Shown piece after piece: positions 14,802-20,581 of a stretch of 26,702 nucleotides of DNA. The stretch spans positions 1 through 26,702 of the forward strand of contig JACQUC010000051.1 in NCBI GenBank assembly GCA_016210495.1, written 5' to 3'. Below the pieces are notes generated by a model. It saw nothing but the letters and a program-made list of their open reading frames with translations, did not search any database and had not been told where the DNA came from. Position 1 is the stretch's first letter, and each line of letters starts with the position of its first letter. The DNA is from Chloroflexota bacterium (GTDB lineage Bacteria > Chloroflexota > FW602-bin22 > JACPRP01). Position numbers and translations under genes: made by a program.

Positions 14802-15911
14802 ATGCTGTTGTTTGACCCCATAACCATCAACCACCTGCAGCTCCGCAACCGCCTGGTGATGCCGGCGATGGTGATGAACCACGCCACCGACGATGGCTTT
14901 GTCAACGACTTCGTGCTGGATCACTACGGCCAACGCGCGAAGGGCGGCATAGGACTCATCGTCGTGGAGGCGGCCGGCATCTTGAACAGGAAAAGCGGCC
15001 GTCTTCTTCGCATCTACGACGATAGGTTCATCCCGGGCCTGCGCACGCTCACCGAGCGCATTCACGCCGGCGGGACCAAAGCTGGCATCCAGTTGGTTCA
15101 CTTCCTACGGGTGGCGCGCAACGGCTATCGGGAAATGCCCGGGAATCTTTCGCTTGACGATATCAAGCAAGTTGTCGACGATTTCGGCAGCGCGGCGCGA
15201 CGCGTCAAGGAGGCGGGCTTCGATGCCCTGGAGATCCATATGGCCCACGGCTATACGCTTGCCTCTTTTCTGTCCCTCGCCGGCAACGACAGGAGCGACG
15301 TCTACGGGCGCGGCATCGAGGGTCGGCTGAGGCTGCCACTCGAAGTGTACCACCGCGTGAGGCAGGAGGTTGGGGATCAGTTCGTCGTCGGCTGTCGCAT
15401 CAACGCCGACGATTTCATTCTGGGAGGCAACACGCTAAAGCATTCCACTATCGTCGCTAGACGCCTGGATGACGCCGGTCTCGACTACATCAGCGTGTCC
15501 GTCGGCGGCCGGCCCGAGGACGGCCCCCGCTACAGCGGCTACAGCGGCTCGCGCGCGATGCCCACTGAGCACATGCCGGATGGCGTCAACGTCTACTTGA
15601 CCGCGGAGATAAAGCGGAGCGTCAGGGCGCCCGTGATAGCCGCCGGCAAGATTCCGATGCCCGACCTGGCAGAGAAAATCCTGCGCGAGGGCAAAGCCGA
15701 CTTGATCGGCCTCGCCAGGCCTCTGCTCGCCGATCCCGAATGGCCCGACAAGGCCGCCACCGGTCGTGCGAAAGAAATAAGACGGTGCACATACTGCGGC
15801 AAGTGCTGCGTCCTGGACAGGAATTTCGAGCACGTCTACTGCGTGACATGGGCAAACCGCGACGCTGGTAGGGGCGTGATTCATCACGCCCTTGATTCAT
15901 CACGTCCTTGA
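14802..15911 (+). CDS. Old Yellow Enzyme-family FMN reductase barrel, short form
   Basis: This is a 369-residue NADH:flavin oxidoreductase/OYE-family protein. The barrel is recognisable from FDPITINHLQLRNRLVMPAM, ALEIHMAHGYTLASFLS, NDRSDVYG and the phosphate-binding GLARPLLADPEW. A Cys cluster near 340-360 (CTYCGKCC...YC) resembles the [4Fe-4S] site of 2,4-dienoyl-CoA reductase, but the C-terminal FAD/NADPH domain of those proteins of about 650 residues is missing. The last 14 residues (GRGVIHHALDSSRP) are encoded by a palindromic and tandem repeat, so the native end has probably been replaced. The start ATG follows AGGTAGG contributed by the end of the binding-protein scar. It is a candidate alkene/enoate or ring reductase, with electrons probably delivered by another protein. 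Confidence 0.85.
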   Translation: MLLFDPITINHLQLRNRLVMPAMVMNHATDDGFVNDFVLDHYGQRAKGGIGLIVVEAAGILNRKSGRLLRIYDDRFIPGLRTLTERIHAGGTKAGIQLVHFLRVARNGYREMPGNLSLDDIKQVVDDFGSAARRVKEAGFDALEIHMAHGYTLASFLSLAGNDRSDVYGRGIEGRLRLPLEVYHRVRQEVGDQFVVGCRINADDFILGGNTLKHSTIVARRLDDAGLDYISVSVGGRPEDGPRYSGYSGSRAMPTEHMPDGVNVYLTAEIKRSVRAPVIAAGKIPMPDLAEKILREGKADLIGLARPLLADPEWPDKAATGRAKEIRRCTYCGKCCVLDRNFEHVYCVTWANRDAGRGVIHHALDSSRP

Positions 15912-15925
15912 TTCATCGCGCCCCC
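15868..15925. repeat. GTAGGGGCG half-palindrome plus three 16-bp tandem repeats
   Basis: GTAGGGGCGTGAT (15868-15880), TC, ATCACGCCC (15883-15891) forms an inverted repeat of the GTAGGGGCG family. From 15878 a 16-base unit GATTCATCACGCCCTT is repeated three times (15878-15893, 15894-15909, 15910-15925), with growing divergence. The OYE stop codon lies at the boundary of units 2 and 3, and the aldolase ATG is ten bases after the last unit. Confidence 0.85.
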
Positions 15926-15935
15926 GGACGGTACA

Positions 15936-16721
15936 ATGGATAGCGGCAAACTGCATCGGTTGAAGAGGATCTTTCGCACCGACGGGAAGACGCTGATCGT
16001 GGCGATGGACCACGGCACAGCGCTGGGCGTGGTGCCTGGACTGGAACGGCCGGGCGACACAATCAAGAGGGTGCTCGCCGGCGGTGCCGACGCGATAATG
16101 GCCAATTTCGGCATCGCCACCGCGTTCGCCGCCGAGATCGGCCAGGCGGGGCTGATCTTGCGGGTGGATAGGGTGGCCGGCGGCGACGCCGGCGAGGCAC
16201 GTCTGCTTTACCGGGCAGAAGACGCCCTGAGAATCGGCGCCGATTGTATTGCCTGCATGGGCTTCCCCGGCTCCCGTTTCGAGCACGCCACGCTAAGGCA
16301 CCTGGCCGAGCTTGCCGCCGAATGCCAGCGCTGGCAGTTGCCGTTGCTCGCCGAGATGCTGCCGCAGGGTTTCGAGGGTGGCGAGGATGCCCGAAAGCCG
16401 CAGGCCATCGGCCACGCCATCAGGATCGGCGCCGAGCTGGGCGCCGACATCGTCAAGACCCAATACTCCGGCACTGTAGCGGGCTTTCGTTCCGCCCTCG
16501 TGTCCTGCTTCGTGCCGGTGGTCGTGCTTGGTGGCGGCAAGATGGAAGATGAGGCTGACGTGTTGCGCACCGCCCGCGAGGCGGTCGACGCGGGTGCCAC
16601 CGGTGTCGCCATGGGCCGAAACATCTGGTCCCATCAGCACCCTGAGCGTATGACGGCGGCCCTGGCCGCCATTATCCACGACGGTGCCACCGTCGAGCAA
16701 GCGATGAAGAAGCTGCGCTAA
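15936..16721 (+). CDS. Class I aldolase, DeoC/FbaB/LacD-like family
   Basis: This 261-residue TIM-barrel protein resembles archaeal-type class I fructose-bisphosphate aldolases and related DhnA/LsrF enzymes. MDHG is at 24-27, the presumed Schiff-base lysine K174 is in ADIVKTQYSG, and glycine-rich phosphate-binding loops VVVLGGGKM and GVAMGRNIW follow. The length is normal. These enzymes make or break C-C bonds of oxo-compounds or phosphorylated sugars; the real substrate is open. No strong ribosome site is visible before the ATG (only GGACGG), perhaps because the upstream tandem repeat expanded into it. Its partner is probably the alcohol dehydrogenase that follows, suggesting processing of an aldehyde or hydroxy-acid fragment from the upstream pathway. 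Confidence 0.85.
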   Translation: MDSGKLHRLKRIFRTDGKTLIVAMDHGTALGVVPGLERPGDTIKRVLAGGADAIMANFGIATAFAAEIGQAGLILRVDRVAGGDAGEARLLYRAEDALRIGADCIACMGFPGSRFEHATLRHLAELAAECQRWQLPLLAEMLPQGFEGGEDARKPQAIGHAIRIGAELGADIVKTQYSGTVAGFRSALVSCFVPVVVLGGGKMEDEADVLRTAREAVDAGATGVAMGRNIWSHQHPERMTAALAAIIHDGATVEQAMKKLR

Positions 16722-16725
16722 GTTC

Positions 16726-16763
16726 CCCTGGTAGGGACGTTGCGTGCAACGTCCCTACCAGGG
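16726..16763. repeat. 38-bp palindrome with 18-bp arms
   Basis: CCCTGGTAGGGACGTTGC (16726-16743) and its exact complement (16746-16763) flank GT. It lies between the aldolase stop and the alcohol dehydrogenase ribosome site, and is a member of the GTAGGGRCG palindrome family with an unrelated core. It could be a processing stem or weak attenuator. Confidence 0.9.
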
Positions 16764-16790
16764 CTCCGGCGAGCGAGGAGGCTCGGACGA

Positions 16791-17846
16791 ATGGCGACAA
16801 CGATGAAAAAGGCCGTGATCGTCGCCCCCGGGCGCGTCGAAATCGCCGAGGCGCCCGTTCCGGTGCCCGGCCCGCACCAGGTTCTGGTGCGGGTCAAAGC
16901 GTGCGGCATCTGCACCATGGACCAGCGCCTATTCACTGGCCGTGACCAGACGGGCCTGTATCCAATGCTCGCCGGCCACGAGGTAGCCGGCATCGTCGAA
17001 AGCGTTGGCCCGGGTGTCCTGGCCAAAGTTGTGCCCGGCGACCACGTCTCGCTGGGCCTGGACAACCTGAATCGTTGCCACCAATGCGAGGCGTGTCGCC
17101 GAGGCTACGATAACCTTTGCGACAGCGTGCTCTGGCTGAATCGCTCTGGCGGCGAGCCGGTGGGCCCTGGCGGGTTCGCCGAGTATCTCGTGGCCGACGG
17201 CCATCGCATCTTCAGGGTCGCCGACGATCTGGCCTTCGCGGAGGCAGCGCTGGCCGAGCCTCTGGCGTGTGTCTTGCGCAGCGTGCGCAAGGCCCAAATC
17301 AGGCCCGGCGACGTCGTCGTCATCGTGGGTGCCGGCACGATGGGGTTGCTCCACCTAATGCTTGCCAAAAGGGCGCTGGCCACGGTCGTCATTAGCGAGA
17401 TAATTCCAGCACGCGCCGCCAAAGCCCGCGACCTTGGCGCCGACTTCGTCGTCGACCCTGCCCATGAGGACTTCGCCGCACGCATTCAGGAGATCACCTC
17501 CGGGCACGGGGCGGACGTCACCTTCGTCGCCGTCGGCCTTGCCTCGGTCGTCGAGGACGCCGTGCGCGTCGCCGCCAAGGCTGGCCGCGTTCACTGCTTC
17601 GCCAGTGTGCATCCTCGTGGGACCACGGTATCCCTCGATCCCAATCTGTTCCACGGTCGAGAGATAACCCTAACCGGCACCGTCGGCCAGGACCACGAAG
17701 ACATGCTTCGGTCCGTCGCGCTCCTTTCCAGCAAGGCTCTTGACCTCAAGCCTCTCATTACCAAGGTTTATCCCCTTCAGCAGGCAACCCGGGCTTTCGA
17801 GCATACTATCAAGCCCGATTCTTACAGGGTTGTGCTGATGATGTGA
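16791..17846 (+). CDS. Zinc-dependent medium-chain alcohol dehydrogenase
   Basis: This is a 351-residue MDR-family dehydrogenase of the threonine/sorbitol dehydrogenase type. Catalytic zinc residues are C38 (ACGIC), H63 and E64 (AGHE). The structural zinc site is C96, C99, C102 and C110. The nucleotide fold reads VVVIVGAGTMGL, and an acidic residue downstream (VISE) suggests NAD rather than NADP. I start at ATG 16791 because AGGAGG lies at 16776-16781; an earlier frame opening at 16740 would start inside the palindrome. It is the last gene of the rightward block. In the nicotinate fermentation analogy a 2-formylglutarate-reducing dehydrogenase follows enamidase, but that enzyme belongs to the beta-hydroxyacid dehydrogenase family, so this protein would be a functional rather than homologous counterpart. 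The substrate is unknown. Confidence 0.9.
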   Translation: MATTMKKAVIVAPGRVEIAEAPVPVPGPHQVLVRVKACGICTMDQRLFTGRDQTGLYPMLAGHEVAGIVESVGPGVLAKVVPGDHVSLGLDNLNRCHQCEACRRGYDNLCDSVLWLNRSGGEPVGPGGFAEYLVADGHRIFRVADDLAFAEAALAEPLACVLRSVRKAQIRPGDVVVIVGAGTMGLLHLMLAKRALATVVISEIIPARAAKARDLGADFVVDPAHEDFAARIQEITSGHGADVTFVAVGLASVVEDAVRVAAKAGRVHCFASVHPRGTTVSLDPNLFHGREITLTGTVGQDHEDMLRSVALLSSKALDLKPLITKVYPLQQATRAFEHTIKPDSYRVVLMM

Positions 17847-17912
17847 GACCGACCGCGCACGGCTGCGCTCGTATCGCTCCACTTGTGCAGGCCAATGTGC
17901 CGTGCTTCGACA

Positions 17913-17930
17913 TTGCCGGTAATGCGGCAA
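17913..17930. terminator. Weak hairpin between convergent genes
   Basis: TTGCCG (17913-17918) and CGGCAA (17925-17930) enclose six bases, between the alcohol dehydrogenase and the convergent small gene ending at 17973. There is no T-run, so termination is doubtful. Nothing else is seen in 17847-17972. Confidence 0.2.
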
Positions 17931-17972
17931 GCTGAGGTAGATAGCAGCGGCGCTTTCGCTGACGGAAGTGAA

Positions 17973-18194
17973 TCACGCTGTTCTCAGGACCTGCTCTGCC
18001 GCCTCCGGCAGCGCAATAGGTACGAACATCGAGGCCGGGTAGAGATAGCCATCGACTTCCGACCTGTCCTCGTCAACGATGCGAACCATGTTGTGTGACT
18101 CTGCCTCCAAGTCCGGCAAGGTTCGGTAGACTTTGCCCACGATCAGGCTCGCCGGATTGCTGGCGTTATCGATGCAGATCACGAACTCACTCAT
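17973..18194 (-). CDS. Small conserved-looking protein of unknown function
   Basis: This 73-residue acidic protein has no signal peptide or membrane segment. The sequence opens EFVICIDN.SNPASLIVGKVY and ends DGYLYPASMFVPIALPEAAEQVL. I recall short proteins of this pattern (V.CIDN....SL..GK.Y...PD.......L.RV.DE....YLYP...F.P..LP) as unnamed conserved proteins in Chloroflexota and Cyanobacteria, but I cannot name a function. Its ATG overlaps the TGA of the upstream gene in an ATGA junction, so the two are translationally coupled. It reads opposite to the catabolic block. Confidence 0.7.
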   Translation of the reverse strand: MSEFVICIDNASNPASLIVGKVYRTLPDLEAESHNMVRIVDEDRSEVDGYLYPASMFVPIALPEAAEQVLRTA

Positions 18195-18430
18195 CTAATC
18201 ACCCTCTTGATCTTGAAATCCTTGCGACCTATGCCGTGCGCCTCAAACCAGTGAATCTCCGCCTCGCAGATCGTGCCATCTGCCAGGCATACAATTGCCA
18301 GTCCCTTCATCTTTCGCCAGCGGCCCCTGCCGTAAGTGCGCTCCAGATAGCGTCGGATATGAACGCTCCGGCCAGCCGCCATCACCTCTGTGTTCCTTAT
18401 TTCGCTAAGAATCTCAAGCGCTGTGCCCAT
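18191..18430 (-). CDS. Small basic protein of unknown function, coupled to the gene at 17973
   Basis: This 79-residue basic protein contains RTYGRGRWRKMKGLAIV and the conserved-looking EAEIHWFEAHGIGRKDFKIKR. I recognise it as a recurring unnamed family, with no established role. The frame can be extended to 18502, giving 103 residues. I prefer the ATG at 18430 because a TATACT box lies on the minus strand at 18449-18444, which would put the transcription start inside the longer version, and because the extra 24 residues look unrelated to the family. Neither start has a strong ribosome site. Size, charge contrast (basic first protein, acidic second) and the ATGA overlap resemble toxin-antitoxin or RNA-binding pairs, but no known toxin fold was recognised. 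Confidence 0.6.
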   Translation of the reverse strand: MGTALEILSEIRNTEVMAAGRSVHIRRYLERTYGRGRWRKMKGLAIVCLADGTICEAEIHWFEAHGIGRKDFKIKRVIR

Positions 18431-18567
18431 CTGTCTCACAGTGAGTATAGCACAACTGTTGGACAGGAACCGCCTAATCAGCACCAAATCTTCATCCACC
18501 ATTCATCAGTTTTTCATAACTGCCTGCCATAATCTGACTATCATCAAACGCTGGAAAGGGAGGAAAA

Positions 18568-18858
18568 ATGAAAAGGAAAGTCACGTTGTTGGCAGGCGCG
18601 CTACTGGCTACGATGGTTCTGTCTTTCGGTCTCGTTGGCTCCGTCGGCGCGGAGGAGCCGGATTCGTGGTGGGAGCAGATGTTCCAGTATTGCCACGGGA
18701 CCAGCACCGACCAAACCAATCCCAACCGACCGGACACCGGGCAGTGGGGTCCCGGCGGCATGATGGGTGGTTACGGTGGCATGATGGGCGGCTCGGGCCG
18801 CGGTGGTATGATGGGCGGCAATGGCGGCATGATGGGCGGCTGGAACCAAGGCCGTTAG
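18568..18858 (+). CDS. Small secreted Gly/Met-rich protein
   Basis: This is a 96-residue exported protein. MKRK is followed by a hydrophobic stretch to about residue 27 and a likely cleavage after VGA28. The mature part starts EEPDSWWEQMFQYCHG, with one Cys next to His (C42-H43), and ends in a Gly-rich tail with four GGMMGG units between about 63 and 91. Paired Met residues in flexible Gly-rich segments suggest copper or silver binding, as in other Met-rich periplasmic proteins; this is inference. GGGAGG stands six bases before the ATG, and CATAAT at about 18532 could be a -10 box. It is flanked by a strong terminator and is transcribed on its own. I do not recognise a named family. Confidence 0.8.
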   Translation: MKRKVTLLAGALLATMVLSFGLVGSVGAEEPDSWWEQMFQYCHGTSTDQTNPNRPDTGQWGPGGMMGGYGGMMGGSGRGGMMGGNGGMMGGWNQGR

Positions 18859-18894
18859 GAACACCGCCGATCCCTCACGTCACGACAGCAAGTG

Positions 18895-18927
18895 GGCGAG
18901 CCTTGATGGCTCGCCTATTCTTGCTTA
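18895..18927 (+). terminator. Rho-independent terminator of the Gly/Met-rich gene
   Basis: GGCGAGCC (18895-18902), loop TTGAT, GGCTCGCC (18908-18915), then TATTCTTGCTT. The stem is a perfect 8 bp and can be extended by GCAAG/CTTGC outside the arms. It lies 37 bases after the stop codon. Confidence 0.8.
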
Positions 18928-18962
18928 TCGCCACCAGGCAGAGGGACGGCACGACCATCTAT

Positions 18963-19169
18963 CTAGCGCAAGATCACAGGCAGGTAGGCAGAGTAGCCCA
19001 CGGTGGCGGTGACCGTGTAGGTGGTCTGCTCCGCGATGATCTGACCAAAATTGCGCACGCCGCCGAAGATCAGCCCCGGTACCGGCAGACCCGTCAGCGG
19101 CCCCTCGCAGGCACCTCTACTCGTCACTTGCAGGCCGGCACACGCCTCCCCCGACCGTGTCCAGCATGG
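18963..19169 (-). pseudogene. 3' fragment of a secreted Chloroflexota-type surface protein gene
   Basis: An open frame of 68 codons without a start ends at TAG (18965-18963). It reads SGEACAGLQVTSRGACEGP, then GLPVPGLIFGGVRNFGQIIA and TVTATVGYSAYLPVILR. The closing YLPVILR is typical of the C-termini of secreted Chloroflexota proteins. Upstream the frame meets a stop at 19172-19170, then the palindromes at 19184 and 19250. Two Cys residues and the beta-rich composition suggest an extracellular domain. It is best read as the remnant of a larger gene whose 5' part was lost, perhaps through recombination at these palindromes. The function of the parent is unknown. Confidence 0.5.
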
Positions 19170-19183
19170 CTATAAATGTGCTA

Positions 19184-19205
19184 GGGGCGGTTCGCGAACC
19201 GCCCC
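19184..19205. repeat. 22-bp perfect palindrome GGGGCGGTTCG/CGAACCGCCCC
   Basis: The arms are 19184-19194 and 19195-19205, preceded by CTA. It belongs to the same general family as the other (G/C)TAGGGGCG palindromes in the window, with its own core. Confidence 0.9.
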
Positions 19206-19249
19206 CAGCAGGAACCGGGCGAATAGGCATTTGGCCTGTGCCTGGGTGT

Positions 19250-19277
19250 CACGGGGCGACCGGCCGGTCGCCCCGTG
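19250..19277. repeat. 28-bp perfect palindrome CACGGGGCGACCGG/CCGGTCGCCCCGTG
   Basis: The arms are 19250-19263 and 19264-19277, located 23 bases after the stop end of the leftward binding-protein gene. It could terminate or stabilise that transcript, although no T-run follows. Confidence 0.9.
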
Positions 19278-19299
19278 CCGGACGAATCGTTCGCGGCCG

Positions 19300-20493
19300 C
19301 TACTGCTGGTACTTCCCTAGCCTCTGGATCGCATAGTCCACGTACTGGTTGTCGATTGCTTTGTCGATCGGCACAGCCTGTTTGATGTCGCCCCGCTTGG
19401 TGTACCAATCGATTTCCCTCTTGATGCTTTCGGGAAAGACATAGCCATCGGGGTTGATCTTCTGGGCGACCATTTTTCTCAGGATCTCGGCGTTCTTTTG
19501 GGTGGAAAGCTGGGTCATTATCTGGATGACCTCTTCCTTGCCCTTGTTGCCGAAGAAGGCGTCGTTGTATTCCCGCACGCCTCTGACGTAGGCCACCATA
19601 AAGCGCTTCGCCGCCTCGGGCTGCTTCTCCGCGAAGCTCGGGGCGTACAGGATCACGCTGGCCTCGTGGTTGGGGATGATATCGCCCGCCGGCTTCCACA
19701 TGACGGCCAGTCCCTGCTCCTGTACCGTCACCACGTTGGGCTGGAAATTGTAGCCCACGTCGATGGACTTGTTGGCGAAGGCCGGAATCTGATCCGGATA
19801 GCTCATGAGCTTGACCTCGATGTCGTCCATGGTCAGCCCGACAGTCCCGAGCAGAACCTCGAGCTCCTGGTCCTGAGCCTGTCCTCTGGCAGCAAAAGCG
19901 AATGTCTTTCCCTTCAGATCGGCTGGCCCCTTTATGACGCCGTTGTCGATCAGGTCCTTTCTCACCAGCCAGCCCATGCCCGCGTTGCCCGGTGCCCCGT
20001 AGGCCTTGTCGGCCACGATCTTGAGCGGAATATCCCTCAACATAGTGTTGAACAGGGCGATGCCGATACCGCCGCCACCGGCGTCGAGTTGCCCCGTGCC
20101 CAGGGGCGCGATCATCAGAGCCGCCGTGGCGAATTGAACCAGCTCGACGTCCAGACCCTCTTCTTTGAAGTATCCTTTCGCATACGGAATGAAGAAGCCT
20201 GCGTCCACGATGGATCCCAGCACACCCACCTTAACCTTTACCACGGGACTCAGCGGCTTGACCGCCGCTTTGGGCGCCGCTGCCGGCGTGGCAGTCGCGG
20301 GCGCCGGCGCGGGGGCCTTGGTTGCCGCCGCAGGCGCCTGTGTGGGCGCCGCCGCCGGCGCTTTCGTCGGTGCAGTCGCGGGCGCCGCCGCCGGCGCCTT
20401 GGTCGGCGTCGGCGTTGGCGCTGGCGCCGCGCATCCAACCAGAATGCTACCGACCAGGATTAGGATGCCCAGTGCAAAAACGAGTTTGCGCAT
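19300..20493 (-). CDS. ABC-type substrate-binding lipoprotein, NMT1/THI5-like (2)
   Basis: This is a 397-residue exported lipoprotein. The signal peptide ends LVG before the lipidated C21. A repetitive linker of Pro, Ala, Thr and Lys spans 22-82 (several KAPAAAP units). The binding domain begins near 85, with AGFFIPYAKGYFKEEGLDVE and GTGQLDAGGGGIGIALF. It is a paralog of the protein at 4617-5819 but clearly diverged, with a different tail (DNQNQ-free DNQYVDYAIQRLGKYQQ against SFAKYAVEQLGPYR). AAGGAGGATC precedes the ATG. It follows UbiD 4 in the leftward block, and again no permease or ATPase gene is near. A truncated copy of the same subfamily lies at 22183-22299. The ligand may be an aromatic or heterocyclic acid; this is inference from the neighbours. 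Confidence 0.9.
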   Translation of the reverse strand: MRKLVFALGILILVGSILVGCAAPAPTPTPTKAPAAAPATAPTKAPAAAPTQAPAAATKAPAPAPATATPAAAPKAAVKPLSPVVKVKVGVLGSIVDAGFFIPYAKGYFKEEGLDVELVQFATAALMIAPLGTGQLDAGGGGIGIALFNTMLRDIPLKIVADKAYGAPGNAGMGWLVRKDLIDNGVIKGPADLKGKTFAFAARGQAQDQELEVLLGTVGLTMDDIEVKLMSYPDQIPAFANKSIDVGYNFQPNVVTVQEQGLAVMWKPAGDIIPNHEASVILYAPSFAEKQPEAAKRFMVAYVRGVREYNDAFFGNKGKEEVIQIMTQLSTQKNAEILRKMVAQKINPDGYVFPESIKREIDWYTKRGDIKQAVPIDKAIDNQYVDYAIQRLGKYQQ

Positions 20494-20547
20494 ACAAGAT
20501 CCTCCTTTTTTGTTTTCTTTGTCTTGTACATCATTGGTGCAGTTCCA

Positions 20548-20570
20548 GGGCGAGGAGACCTCGCCCCTAC
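20548..20570. repeat. GGGCGAGG/CCTCGCCC palindrome with a one-sided CCCTAC end
   Basis: The arms are 20548-20555 and 20559-20566 around AGA, followed by CCTAC. It lies in the 88-base gap between UbiD 4 and the second binding-protein gene, and is a member of the GTAGGGGCG palindrome family with a different core. Confidence 0.85.
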
Positions 20571-20581
20571 GCTGGGGTTCC

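Noticed and set aside
15878..15925. CRISPR array
   Set aside because: The 16-base units are directly adjacent without spacers, number only three, and no cas genes are present.
19498..20463. 321-codon plus-strand frame opposite the second binding protein
   Set aside because: The Arg-rich end is simply the complement of the Pro/Ala linker; no ribosome site.
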